NCBI RefSeq assembly: GCF_000577895.1
Contig: NZ_HG917868.1
Location: forward strand, 2,728,001 to 2,792,000
Reading direction: 5' to 3'
Origin: Clostridium bornimense
GTDB taxonomy: Bacteria > Bacillota > Clostridia > Clostridiales > Clostridiaceae
DNA: 64,000 bases
Shown: in pieces, positions 28,039-37,010 of the stretch
How positions within the stretch are numbered: the first letter of the stretch is position 1
Layout: the number at the start of each line of letters is the position of its first letter
Program-made: the position numbers and the translations under genes
The notes under the pieces: model-generated
What the model saw: only the letters and a program-made list of their open reading frames with translations
Database searches by the model: none
Told to the model about the DNA's origin: nothing

Positions 28039-29292
28039 TTAATTTTTTCCTCCAGCTGCCTCAAATAATGTACTTTTTTCTTTTGTTAATTCTCTTTTTG
28101 TTAAGATATCATAGAATCCTGACACAATATAAGTTAAAGTCATTACTATAATAATTGATAAAACCTCTCCACCACCAAAATACTCAATAGCCATAGCAAC
28201 TGCTGTTATTGGTAATGCATGTGATCCACAAAATACACCAATCATACCTAACGCAGCTACTGATGATAATGGTAATCCAAAAAAACTAGCTATTGCACTA
28301 CCAAAAGTTGCACCTACAAAAAATGTAGGATTTACACGTCCTCCTTGAAAAACAGAACCTAATGCTACTGCTGTAAATATCGTCTTCCAAAAGAAGTGTA
28401 ATATATGCGCTGGCGAAAAAAAAGCATCATTAATAACTGATTGACCTAATCCATTATAGTTTTTCCCTAATATTAATGTAAGTACTATTGTAATAACTCC
28501 TCCTATAAAGCCTTTTATAACAGGATTTTTTATTATTAATCCATAAACCTTAGAACTATTATCAACAATAAAATTAAAAAACATCCCTACTAATCCAAAT
28601 AATATACCAAGAATAATAAGCTTCCCTAATAAAGGAATGGTCAATTTTCCTAAATCTAATTTAGGATACTCTATTGGTTTTACACCAATTAATTTAGAAA
28701 CTTCACTAGAAATTACACTAGTAAAAAATGCTGGTATTAATGATTCATAGTGGAAATTACCTTTAAGAACTAGTTCCATTCCCATTAATGCACCTGCAAA
28801 TGGAGTGTCATATAGAACGCCAAAAGCGGCACCAACACCGCTAATAACCAATGTTCTTTGTTCTCCATCACTTAATTTTAACTTTCTAGCTAAAAAATCT
28901 CCAAAAGTTCCAGCCATAGCTGTACCTGCACTATCCTTACCTGCTGATCCACCAAAAAAAGTTGTTGCTAGAGATCCTATAAAACTTACTGGAATCATAT
29001 ATAATGGTATATCTTTTGCCGCACTTTGTACTTCTGACTTTAATAAATTTTCTCCTGAATATGCGTTTCTTTTTACCTTAACATACATATAACTAATTAT
29101 TACTCCTGCTATTGGTAAGAAATATATTAGCCAGTCATTACTCTTCCTAAATTTATTAGCATAACTCAATATTATATCAAAAGATCCTACTACTATTCCA
29201 ATAACTATCCCCATAACTATGCTTAAAATAAGCCATTTGAAAACTTGTTTTACTAAATCCATACTATATTTCTTTATCTTGTTTTTTTTCAT
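28039..29292 (-). CDS. CLC-family chloride channel / anion antiporter
   Basis: 417 residues with about ten to twelve membrane helices of the CLC fold. Two family blocks are clear: GGSAGKDSAGTAMAG (helix F region, about 114-128) and GGRVNPTFFVGATFGSAIAS (helix N region). In the GREGP block the gating glutamate position reads Asp120 (GKDSA). Members exchange Cl- or F- for protons. The unusual gate means the ion and mechanism cannot be assigned from here. Probably transcribed alone from an AT-rich promoter region before 29292. Confidence 0.85.
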   Translation of the reverse strand: MKKNKIKKYSMDLVKQVFKWLILSIVMGIVIGIVVGSFDIILSYANKFRKSNDWLIYFLPIAGVIISYMYVKVKRNAYSGENLLKSEVQSAAKDIPLYMIPVSFIGSLATTFFGGSAGKDSAGTAMAGTFGDFLARKLKLSDGEQRTLVISGVGAAFGVLYDTPFAGALMGMELVLKGNFHYESLIPAFFTSVISSEVSKLIGVKPIEYPKLDLGKLTIPLLGKLIILGILFGLVGMFFNFIVDNSSKVYGLIIKNPVIKGFIGGVITIVLTLILGKNYNGLGQSVINDAFFSPAHILHFFWKTIFTAVALGSVFQGGRVNPTFFVGATFGSAIASFFGLPLSSVAALGMIGVFCGSHALPITAVAMAIEYFGGGEVLSIIIVMTLTYIVSGFYDILTKRELTKEKSTLFEAAGGKN

Positions 29293-29383
29293 ATTGCACC
29301 GCCCATATTAACTTATAATATAGTAGTATTCCCTAAATACACATAGAAATATTACAAAAATACGGTACAATTATATAATTCAA

Positions 29384-29402
29384 GAAATTCCATAGGAATT
29401 TC
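29384..29402. repeat. GAAATTC-N5-GAATTTC palindrome, copy 3 (variant loop)
   Basis: GAAATTCCATAGGAATTTC, embedded as in copy 1 between AATTC and GATAATTGTGAATT. The loop differs from the YGCAR of the other copies. Confidence 0.65.
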
Positions 29403-29431
29403 TACCTTAATTGATAATTGTGAATTAAAAA

Positions 29432-29453
29432 AAAGGCTGTCACCAGCCTTTTT
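29432..29453 (-). terminator. Terminator after the ATC-hydrolase-like gene
   Basis: AAAGGCTG / CAGCCTTT stem with a short TCAC loop and a T run on the minus strand. Confidence 0.85.
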
Positions 29454-29458
29454 ATAAT

Positions 29459-30175
29459 CTATCCAACTTTATTAAAATCGTAATGATTTACTTCTCTTCC
29501 TTCTTTATATGAAAAATCACAATAATTATTACCCCAACCTATAGTTTTACTAACTTTGACTCCTGTACCTAATACTTTTCCTATAGCTATATCTAAAGTA
29601 CATACGTATGGTGCTAATTCTTCTCCGCCATTTTCCATATAATATCTAATAATAGGACAACATCTATATGTTACACAAAGTTCTCCTTCACTTTTAATTT
29701 TTACATCAAAAACAAAGTCCTCTTTACTCCTATTGTTCTTACTTTCTATTCCTAGTTTTTGTAATGCATCAACATTTCTTTCTGAAAAGAAACTTTTCCT
29801 CTTTGCCCATCTTAAAATTCTAGGTCTTCTGCTAACCTTCATGATTGTCACATCATAAATTATTTTTCCCATTTCTACTGGTGTCACACCTTGTTCCTTC
29901 ATAACCTTGTACAACGTTAAAAAGTAAACCGCTATTACAAGTTTTTGCGTATGAGGATTCTCCTTTTGTCCAACACAGGGTATTGTTGGTAATACATATT
30001 TAAACTCATCTAAAGTATCCTTAAACATTTTATCTAAAGCCTCTCTAGAAAAATCATCTACAAGTAACTTTCTTAATAGTCTATTATATTGTTTAACTTG
30101 TCTTATACACCCCTTATTGTTGGTCTGGTACTGACCATCTTCCATGGCACCTTCCATCGATAAATTCAACTCCAT
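29459..30175 (-). CDS. L-2-amino-thiazoline-4-carboxylate hydrolase-like protein
   Basis: Up to 238 residues. The C-terminal half shows the pattern of the ATC hydrolase family: AGE-like CPIIRYYMENG, APYVCTLDIAIGK and GWGNNYCDFSYKEG with a conserved Cys. The named enzyme converts a cyclic precursor to N-carbamoyl-cysteine in Pseudomonas, but most family members in anaerobes are uncharacterised, so the substrate is open. The start is uncertain: ATGs at codons 7 and 11 are possible, the latter with GGAAGGTG just upstream. Divergent from the radical SAM gene. Confidence 0.6.
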   Translation of the reverse strand: MELNLSMEGAMEDGQYQTNNKGCIRQVKQYNRLLRKLLVDDFSREALDKMFKDTLDEFKYVLPTIPCVGQKENPHTQKLVIAVYFLTLYKVMKEQGVTPVEMGKIIYDVTIMKVSRRPRILRWAKRKSFFSERNVDALQKLGIESKNNRSKEDFVFDVKIKSEGELCVTYRCCPIIRYYMENGGEELAPYVCTLDIAIGKVLGTGVKVSKTIGWGNNYCDFSYKEGREVNHYDFNKVG

Positions 30176-30374
30176 TTCATATTTTAACTTTTATTTCACA
30201 TTATTACTTTTAGTGTACCATAACATTAAAAAGTTTCTTAAGTTTATATTTCTTCACTTTCGGCTATATTTTATATATATTGCTAATTATTTGACTTTAT
30301 CATTAATTATCTAATATTTTATCTGATTTATTAATTTTAACTTTATTTATCTACTTAGAAATAAATTTATATAT

Positions 30375-30402
30375 TTAAATGCGAACATTTGTTTGCTATA
30401 AT
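30375..30402 (+). promoter_or_regulatory. Promoter with embedded LexA-like SOS box
   Basis: CGAACATTTGTTTG (30382-30395) closely matches the Gram-positive LexA/DinR operator CGAACRNRYGTTYC. It ends one base before a perfect TATAAT (30397-30402). A weak TTAAAT stands where a -35 would be. The box thus covers the promoter of the radical SAM/DUF4130 pair, 18 bases before its ATG. Confidence 0.7.
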
Positions 30403-30419
30403 GGATTTGGTGATTTTTT

Positions 30420-31724
30420 ATGAATATAAATGAAAAGTTAAAAATTTTATCAGGAGCAGCAAAATATGATGTATCTTGTTCCTCTTCTGGCTCCAATAGA
30501 CAAAATACTAAAAATGGAGTTGGAAATGGTTCTATTAGTGGTATATGCCATAGCTATACTCCAGATGGTCGTTGTGTTTCTCTACTTAAAATATTATTAA
30601 GTAACTATTGCATATATGATTGTGCATATTGTATAAATAGAAATTCAAATGACATTCCCAGGGCAGCTTTTACTGTAGATGAAATAGTAAATCTCACAAT
30701 GAATTTTTATAAAAGAAACTATATCGAAGGGTTATTCTTAAGTTCAGCTATAATTAAAAGTCCAAATCATACTATGGAACTTTTAACTAGAGTAGTAGAA
30801 AAATTACGTGTTGTTGAACATTTTAATGGCTACATTCATCTAAAAGCAATACCTGGTGCTGATGATAATCTTATAAAGAAAGCAGGAACTTTTGCTGATA
30901 GAATGAGTGTAAATATAGAATTACCTTCTAATGAGTCTTTAAAATTGTTAGCCCCTGACAAGGAGAAACATGATATTTTTACTCCTATGAAAAATATCAA
31001 AAATTCAATTATTGAAAATACTGAAGAAAGAAAATTCTTTAAGAAAGCTCCCATCTTTGTCCCCGGTGGTCAAAGTACTCAGTTAATAGTAGGTGCTACT
31101 AAAGATAGTGATCTTAAAATATTATCTTTATCTGAAAACTTATATAATAAATACAACTTAAAAAGAGTTTATTACTCAGCATATATCCCTGTTAATTCTG
31201 GTAGTAATCTTCCTGATATCAAAAGGCCTCCTACTATACGAGAACATAGATTATATCAAGCTGATTGGCTTCTTAGGTATTATGGATTTTCTTCAAAAGA
31301 ATTACTAAGTATAAAAAATCCTAATTTTGATATAAACTTTGATCCAAAAACTTTTTGGGCTATAAATAACCTGCACCTGTTTCCTGTGGAAATAAATAAA
31401 GCTTCATACAACATATTAATAAAAGTCCCTGGCATAGGAATTCGTGGTGCTAGGAAAATTATTAGCGCAAGACGTCTCAGTAAATTAAGTTTCTTCGACT
31501 TAAAAAAAATGGGTATAACTTTAAAAAGAGCACAATATTTTATAACCTGCAATGGAAAATATTACGGGGATATAAAGTTTAGAGAAGATTATATTTCTTT
31601 AGCATTAGCACCTAAAAAAGATCTAAACATTATTGAAAATAAGATTATAACTCAACTTTCCTTTTTCAATGACCAAGTTAATTTACTAGATGACCTAAAT
31701 ACATCAATAACAGGAGAATTATAA
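30420..31724 (+). CDS. Radical SAM protein, putative DNA modification/repair (TIGR03916 type)
   Basis: 434 residues. N-terminus AAKYDVSCSSSGSNR and GICHSYTPDGRCVSLLKILL are hallmarks of this family. The [4Fe-4S]/SAM motif is CIYDCAYC (CX3CX2C, about residue 62). A helix-hairpin-helix DNA-binding region is near the C-terminus (LIKVPGIGIRGARKI). Family members co-occur with a DUF4130 partner, here the very next gene (TAATG overlap), and are suspected to act on damaged or modified DNA. The LexA-like box upstream supports a repair role. The reaction is not established. Confidence 0.85.
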   Translation: MNINEKLKILSGAAKYDVSCSSSGSNRQNTKNGVGNGSISGICHSYTPDGRCVSLLKILLSNYCIYDCAYCINRNSNDIPRAAFTVDEIVNLTMNFYKRNYIEGLFLSSAIIKSPNHTMELLTRVVEKLRVVEHFNGYIHLKAIPGADDNLIKKAGTFADRMSVNIELPSNESLKLLAPDKEKHDIFTPMKNIKNSIIENTEERKFFKKAPIFVPGGQSTQLIVGATKDSDLKILSLSENLYNKYNLKRVYYSAYIPVNSGSNLPDIKRPPTIREHRLYQADWLLRYYGFSSKELLSIKNPNFDINFDPKTFWAINNLHLFPVEINKASYNILIKVPGIGIRGARKIISARRLSKLSFFDLKKMGITLKRAQYFITCNGKYYGDIKFREDYISLALAPKKDLNIIENKIITQLSFFNDQVNLLDDLNTSITGEL

Positions 31725-32467
31725 TGAAAGTATTATTATATGATGGTTCATTTTATGGATTATTAACATCAATATATCATGGATTTTATATGAAAGAAAT
31801 CGATATAAAATTATATATAAAAGATACCTATAACTCTAACTTCTTAAATATGGAGTTTTATATAGATACTGAAGAAGCAAAAGCATTAAAAGTATATAAC
31901 TCCATTAATGATAAACTAGGTAAAAATATATTAAAAAACGTATATTATCTTCATCTAGCCGAAGGGGATGAAATCCCTACCTTAATATTTAAATATTTAA
32001 AGTTAGCCTTTAAATATGGACCTGAAATTTCACTAGCTAAAAATAACGATATTATTATTAATGTAGATAAGTATCGTCGTAGAGTATCTCTTGAAGCTCA
32101 TCGCTTTACTGGATTCGTTAGATTTAAAGCTATAGGAGAAAATCACTACTACTCTAGAATTTCTCCTGATCATAATATACTTCCCCTTATAATTGATCAC
32201 TTTATTAATAGATTTAGAAATCAAAATTTTATCATTCATGATACAAAAAGAGAACTAGCTATTATTTATAATATGTCTCAGGGTATTATTACTGATTTTT
32301 CTAAAGAACAAGGAGATTATCTTTTCCACAATAGCTTTGATAAAAACTATGAAAACCTGTGGAAAACTTTCTATTCTTCTGTGAATATTGTGGAAAGAAA
32401 TAATCCAAGAGCTCAAAGAAATTATATTCCCTCTAGATATTTTAAATATCTAACAGAAATAGATTGA
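31724..32467 (+). CDS. DUF4130 / TIGR03915 probable DNA metabolism protein
   Basis: 247 residues, translationally coupled to the radical SAM gene. It opens MKVLLYDGSFYGLLTSIYHG and has the family block FVRFKAIGENHYYSRISPDHNILPLIIDHF followed by FIIHDTKRELAIIY. In many bacteria the domain is fused to a uracil-DNA-glycosylase-like domain, which suggests that the pair handles a DNA lesion. This is a stand-alone DUF4130 form with no glycosylase domain that I can see. Confidence 0.82.
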   Translation: MKVLLYDGSFYGLLTSIYHGFYMKEIDIKLYIKDTYNSNFLNMEFYIDTEEAKALKVYNSINDKLGKNILKNVYYLHLAEGDEIPTLIFKYLKLAFKYGPEISLAKNNDIIINVDKYRRRVSLEAHRFTGFVRFKAIGENHYYSRISPDHNILPLIIDHFINRFRNQNFIIHDTKRELAIIYNMSQGIITDFSKEQGDYLFHNSFDKNYENLWKTFYSSVNIVERNNPRAQRNYIPSRYFKYLTEID

Positions 32468-32525
32468 CGTTTATTTTCTAGATATTAGCACACACTATAT
32501 AGAAAATAAAATTTAGGAGGCCCTT

Positions 32526-33512
32526 ATGAAAAAATCAAGAAAATATCTATATAGTTTTTTATTATTGTCACTGTTCTTTTGTCAATTAGTATCTAATAAT
32601 CTCATAAACCCGCATAAAATAAATAATGAAAATTATTTATCTACCAAAACTTTAGCAACTGCTGCTGCTAAAAATACAGAAACAAGAACAACTTCTAAGC
32701 CTACTACTAAAGGCTATCTTTGGAAAGCTACGAAAGACTCTAAGGAAATTTATCTTATAGGTACCATACATTGCAGTGATCCCAACTATGATTTTTACAA
32801 TGATGAACTCCTAAAGATAATTAATAAATGTGATACATTAGCTGTAGAGATAAATCCTACTATGGCTGAAACATTAGGTATGTCAATGAAACTTTTATGC
32901 CCCGCCGGCGATACTATAGAATCACAATTAACTGATGAGGAAATCTTTAAACTTAAAACTCTTTGTATGGATTATAATCTAAATTATTCTATACTAAAAA
33001 CTATGAATTCTACAGGTATCTGTATGAATCTTAACAACTTAAGCTGCATAAATTCAGGATTAACTGGCGAAGGTTTAGATAATACATTAATGGCTAAGTT
33101 TAAATGCTCAAATAAAAATATAATCCAATTAGAATCTATAGATCTTCAATTTGATAGATTAAGTAAACTATATGATATCTCCACATTAAAAGAAATACTA
33201 AACTCTTATAAGAGTAATACTAGAAATAATTCCAGTGAAGATAATAATAATAGAGTATTATTTACTGCTTTTATTAATGGAGATGAACATTATATGCTAG
33301 ATTCAATTGAACTTTCAAAGAAATGTCCTAAAGAATATGACTTACTAATAAAATCTAGAAATGAAAATATGGTAGATGAAATAGAAAGAAATATCTCCAA
33401 TAATAAAAATCTTGCTGTTGCTGTAGGTGCTCTTCATTACTTTGGTGAAGATGGTATAATAAATCAGTTGCAAAATAAAGGATATACTATTGAAAAAATT
33501 AAAACTACATAA
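32526..33512 (+). CDS. TraB/GumN family protein, exported
   Basis: 328 residues. A hydrophobic signal or anchor is near residues 8-25. The conserved GumN/TraB domain follows: GYLWKATKDSKEIYLIGTIH with the GTxH motif, AVEINPT, and at the C-terminus NLAVAVGALHYFGEDGI with the second G-x-x-H motif. The family is proposed to be metallohydrolases of the Tiki type. The substrate is unknown. Good ribosome site AGGAGG; 58 bases after DUF4130, possibly the same transcript. Confidence 0.82.
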   Translation: MKKSRKYLYSFLLLSLFFCQLVSNNLINPHKINNENYLSTKTLATAAAKNTETRTTSKPTTKGYLWKATKDSKEIYLIGTIHCSDPNYDFYNDELLKIINKCDTLAVEINPTMAETLGMSMKLLCPAGDTIESQLTDEEIFKLKTLCMDYNLNYSILKTMNSTGICMNLNNLSCINSGLTGEGLDNTLMAKFKCSNKNIIQLESIDLQFDRLSKLYDISTLKEILNSYKSNTRNNSSEDNNNRVLFTAFINGDEHYMLDSIELSKKCPKEYDLLIKSRNENMVDEIERNISNNKNLAVAVGALHYFGEDGIINQLQNKGYTIEKIKTT

Positions 33513-33524
33513 AATATGAAAGAA

Positions 33525-33562
33525 GGTATCACATTAACAAATGAAAAGTTGTTAGCGATACC
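33525..33562. terminator. Terminator-like hairpin of the GCTATCGC family (H3), between convergent genes
   Basis: GGTATCAC / GCGATACC stem with the shared ATTAACAAATGAAAA inner sequence. It serves the TraB gene and possibly the MATE gene from the other side. GGGCACAGG and TTGTGCCC heptamers follow (33583-33630). Confidence 0.75.
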
Positions 33563-33640
33563 TCCTTTTATTATGACTCAATGTAGGGCACAGGTTAGAA
33601 GTAAGGTCACAAGTCCTGATACTTGTGCCCTTTATATTAA

Positions 33641-34999
33641 TTAAATATTACTAATAACATTCTTTAGCCACTTTCCTGATTTTAATCTTCGTGTTTGTAA
33701 AATTGCCTTAATAATTTCTTCTGTTGTTAATAATGCAAAAACTCCTGCTATAGGCAATTTTAAAACCATAGCTCCAATAAATGATAATGGTACTGAATAA
33801 AACCATATTGTACACCCTTGTAAAATCATTGCATAAGTAGTGTCTCCGCCTCCTCTGAAAACTCCTACTATCATAACAAGGTTATATGATCTTAACGTAA
33901 AGAATATAGCCATCACTCTAAGAACTTTTATCGTATCAAAATAAGTATCACTAGTTACACTAAATGGTTTCAATACCAATGGCGCAGTTACCCATACTAC
34001 TATTCCAAGAGCAAACCCTACTATTACAGATAATTTTGCAATATTGTGAGAATATTCTCTAGCAGTTTCTTCTTTTCCTGCTCCTATATTATTCCCAATA
34101 ATTATTGCCGCAGCACTAGCCATTCCTGATAAAAGTACTAAAAACATATTATTTAAAGTATTAGCTATTTGCATAGTAGCTACAGCATTTGTTCCTATTT
34201 TTGCATAAGCAATAGAATATGCTGTTAACCCTAAAGACCATACTAATTCATTAACTATAACAGACCAAGATGTTATAAAATATGTTTTTATAGTACTTAT
34301 TTTAAAGTTTATCATCTCTTTTAGCTTAGCCGCCACAATATTATTTTTTAGATAAACGACAGAAACTATAAATATCATCTCTATTAGTCTAGCTATGGTA
34401 GTAGCTAAAGCAGCTCCATTAACTCCCATTGCTGGTGAACCAAACCTTCCAAATATGAAAATCCAATTTAATATTGCATTTGATGCCACCCCTATTAAAC
34501 TTGCATACATTGGTAGTTTAACTTGTCCCGTACTTCTTAATGCTGATGAATAACCTTGAGTAAAATTAACAAAAATACAGCTTATAGCTACTATTCTTAA
34601 ATACTGAATTCCTCTTGAAATAACTTCAGGGTCATTTGAGAAAAAATTCATTATTACATTAGGAAATATACCTGCACCAATAGCAAATAAAATAGATGCT
34701 ATAAGTCCTACTGATATATCTACCCCTAAGAATGTTTTTATACTCTTAAGGTCCTTTTTGCCCCAAAATTGAGACATAAATATACTTGCTCCAGAGTTTA
34801 TTCCAAATATACATAATGTAAATACAAATATATACTGATTAGCTAATCCAACTGATGCTATAGATGTTTCGCCAAGTCTACCAACCATGACATTATCTAT
34901 TAAATTCAATGAAGATGTAATAAAACTCTGAAGTGTAATAGGTAATGCTAACGCAAATACTGTCTTTAAAAATTTCTTATCTTTAAAAATTTTCTTCAT
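33641..34999 (-). CDS. MATE-family multidrug/sodium exporter
   Basis: 452 residues with twelve membrane helices in two six-helix bundles. N-terminal signature ALALPITLQSFITSSLNLIDNVMVGRLGE and mid-protein LNWIFIFGRFGSPAMGVNGAALATTIAR. It exports cationic drugs or metabolites against Na+ or H+. Start: ATG at 34999 (MKKIFKDKKF), seven bases after AAGGAG. The frame stays open upstream through the leader hairpin, but that stretch is not protein-like. Confidence 0.9.
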   Translation of the reverse strand: MKKIFKDKKFLKTVFALALPITLQSFITSSLNLIDNVMVGRLGETSIASVGLANQYIFVFTLCIFGINSGASIFMSQFWGKKDLKSIKTFLGVDISVGLIASILFAIGAGIFPNVIMNFFSNDPEVISRGIQYLRIVAISCIFVNFTQGYSSALRSTGQVKLPMYASLIGVASNAILNWIFIFGRFGSPAMGVNGAALATTIARLIEMIFIVSVVYLKNNIVAAKLKEMINFKISTIKTYFITSWSVIVNELVWSLGLTAYSIAYAKIGTNAVATMQIANTLNNMFLVLLSGMASAAAIIIGNNIGAGKEETAREYSHNIAKLSVIVGFALGIVVWVTAPLVLKPFSVTSDTYFDTIKVLRVMAIFFTLRSYNLVMIVGVFRGGGDTTYAMILQGCTIWFYSVPLSFIGAMVLKLPIAGVFALLTTEEIIKAILQTRRLKSGKWLKNVISNI

Positions 35000-35024
35000 A
35001 TTGTATCTCCTTATTTTTTTCAAT

Positions 35025-35069
35025 AAAAAAGGAAAGCCTATGGGTAGTAATGCCGCCCATCTGCTTTCC
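35025..35069 (-). promoter_or_regulatory. Hairpin with U-tract in the MATE leader (terminator or attenuator)
   Basis: On the minus strand GGAAAGC-AG-ATGGG, an 11-base loop, CCCAT-AG-GCTTTCC, then TTTTTT. It lies between the PHP gene (stop at 35119) and the MATE ATG. It may simply end the PHP transcript. TTGACT near the PHP stop could instead start a MATE transcript that passes through it, which would make it an attenuator. I could not match a known riboswitch consensus. Confidence 0.6.
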
Positions 35070-35118
35070 ATATTTATATCGTTTAATATTTTCTTATAAA
35101 AATTAATAAAAGTCAATA

Positions 35119-35919
35119 TTAATAATTTTCAAAAAATCTTCCTACATCTGATGATAGGTGTGAATCAGAACCATAAACTTTTTTTATATTATACTTATCC
35201 ACTAATTCACTAAATGCTCCAAATGGATATGGTTCTAGACAATATTCCTTTCTCATGCCAGCTGTATTAAAATCAATCTCGTATCCTCTCTCCTTTATTT
35301 CTTTAGCCATCACTTCTAACAATTGAATATTATCATAATCTATCGGATATTTCTTGTTAAATAATCTAACTAATGTAGGATGACCTATTCTTCTAGGTTT
35401 ATATGTTCCTAGCTCAGCCCTTATAGACTTAATAACTGTTTCAAAATATTTATCATAAACTTCTTTTACTCCACCTAGCTTCTCTACTAACTGACCAAAA
35501 ATTTCAGTACTATAATCCATCGCATAATATTCATCACCTATTTTTAGAAAATGGACAGATAATATAGAATCATCTAACTTACTTCCATACTTGTCCAAGA
35601 AATCTCTTGTTTCGTTTTCATACCCCTCTATGTAATCTACTTCTAACCCTATATTGATTTTAATCTTTTCACTATAAGCCTTCTTTAACTCTAGTAATTC
35701 ATTAAAATACTTCTTAATTTCTTCTTCAGATGGAGAGCATCCCTTTAAAAGCTCTTCATCCATAAAAACTACTGGAAATGGCATATGCTCGGTAAATGTT
35801 ATTTCTTCTAACCCCATCTCTATTGCCTTATCTATGTACATACTAAAAGAATCTTTAGATCCATGAGGACAATATGGTGAATGTATATGACCATCTCTTA
35901 TTATCTTTTTATTTTTCAT
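35119..35919 (-). CDS. PHP-family histidinol-phosphatase-like protein (HisJ/HisK type)
   Basis: 266 residues of the PHP metal-dependent phosphoesterase fold: RDGHIHSPYCPHG with the first HxH, ITFTEHMPFP, LGLEVDYIEG-type GLEVDYIEGYE, SVHFL, RIGHPTLV and a final GSDSH. These match histidinol-phosphate phosphatases of Firmicutes. No other his gene is nearby, so a related phosphoester substrate is possible. Confidence 0.8.
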   Translation of the reverse strand: MKNKKIIRDGHIHSPYCPHGSKDSFSMYIDKAIEMGLEEITFTEHMPFPVVFMDEELLKGCSPSEEEIKKYFNELLELKKAYSEKIKINIGLEVDYIEGYENETRDFLDKYGSKLDDSILSVHFLKIGDEYYAMDYSTEIFGQLVEKLGGVKEVYDKYFETVIKSIRAELGTYKPRRIGHPTLVRLFNKKYPIDYDNIQLLEVMAKEIKERGYEIDFNTAGMRKEYCLEPYPFGAFSELVDKYNIKKVYGSDSHLSSDVGRFFENY

Positions 35920-35981
35920 AGACTCCCTCCATCCTTAGATAATTATACCTCTGTTGCAATATATATACAATCCAAAAACAT

Positions 35982-36023
35982 GGGGATATCGCAATAACAA
36001 TTAAGTTTCGTCATTGCGATTCC
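35982..36023 (-). terminator. Terminator-like hairpin of the GCTATCGC family (H4), after the second PHP gene
   Basis: ATCGCAAT / ATTGCGAT stem extended by GGGG/TCCC, downstream of the gene at 36072-36851 on the minus strand. It is the most diverged of the seven family members. Confidence 0.6.
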
Positions 36024-36071
36024 CTTTTATTTATAAATTCATAATTTATCACAAAACAGCACCTATTCTAT

Positions 36072-36851
36072 TTATATTTTAAAACTCGTTTCTCTATTAT
36101 AATTTTTTGCTGTTGCTGAAAGATATCTTTTTAGAATCTTTGATGTAAAAACTTTAAACTCTAATGATGGAGATACCTCTACATCACAATTGATTTTTAT
36201 AGACTCTTTTATATCTATTACATTACAACACTGTCTATCTATCTTAGTTTTAATTGCACCAATTTGCAATGCAGTATGACTATCACTACCTCCTACTATA
36301 GGTTTATCTACTTTTTCTCCAAGACTTATTACCTTTTCCTTTACTTCTATTTCTCCCTTTTTATAAATATCCTTAGCATTTAGCTCAAAACAATCTAATC
36401 TACCTAAAAGTTCATAAGGTTTTTTAGATAGCTTTTGACCTTTTCTAAAAGGATGTGCTCCTATCTTAAGGCAATTATATCTATCTCCTAGATTCAATAA
36501 ATCTTCAAACTCAATAAAATTTTCTTTTTCTATATTATTCATTAATATCTCATGAATATCTATGATATCATCCATTCCCCCAGATAAAATTATATGACCG
36601 CCATCCTTTATACTTACCTCCATAGCTGGAAATATAGAAATTCCATTAACTAAATATCTACCATTTTTGTAGGGATAGTTAACTTCTAAATATTTATATA
36701 TATCATTAAAAGCTATAGCTTGAAAATGCTCACAAAGAATAATTCCTTCTATATTGTTTGATTTAGCACTATTAATCTCCTCTAAAAAAAATTTCTCATT
36801 AAAGTCTTTCTTTTTACTTAATAATCCATGAACATGAAAATCAATGTTCAT
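36072..36851 (-). CDS. PHP-domain metal-dependent phosphoesterase
   Basis: 259 residues. It starts MNIDFHVHGLLS with the HxH metal motif, then IILCEHFQ, FPAMEVSIKDGGHIIL, KIGAHPFRKGQKL and VGGSDSHTALQIGA, the full PHP ligand set as in trpH/YciV-type proteins. It may be a 5'-3' exoribonuclease or a small-molecule phosphatase. The sequence does not decide. A TATAAT box and AAGGAG precede the start. Confidence 0.8.
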   Translation of the reverse strand: MNIDFHVHGLLSKKKDFNEKFFLEEINSAKSNNIEGIILCEHFQAIAFNDIYKYLEVNYPYKNGRYLVNGISIFPAMEVSIKDGGHIILSGGMDDIIDIHEILMNNIEKENFIEFEDLLNLGDRYNCLKIGAHPFRKGQKLSKKPYELLGRLDCFELNAKDIYKKGEIEVKEKVISLGEKVDKPIVGGSDSHTALQIGAIKTKIDRQCCNVIDIKESIKINCDVEVSPSLEFKVFTSKILKRYLSATAKNYNRETSFKI

Positions 36852-37010
36852 CTTAGCTTTCTCCTTAAATAATTAATATAATTCCATTATATAGAATATT
36901 TATTTTTTTGCCATATTCCATCTTAAAACTCTTTAAAAAGATCAAAACTCTTCTTTTCTTGCTACTTCAGAATATTCTCTATCAATCTATAATTTTATGT
37001 AATAAAAAAA

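Noticed and set aside
30420-31724. Lysine aminomutase or biotin-synthase type radical SAM enzyme
   Set aside because: The cluster motif is CX3CX2C as in all radical SAM proteins, but the AAKYDVSCSSSGSNR start, HhH end and DUF4130 partner identify a different family.
35000-35116. N-terminal extension of the MATE protein
   Set aside because: The extra 39 codons pass through the leader hairpin and have no transporter-like sequence; AAGGAG marks the later ATG.
35119-36851. A histidine biosynthesis operon around the two PHP genes
   Set aside because: No other his gene is present, and the two PHP proteins are of different types, separated by a terminator-like hairpin.
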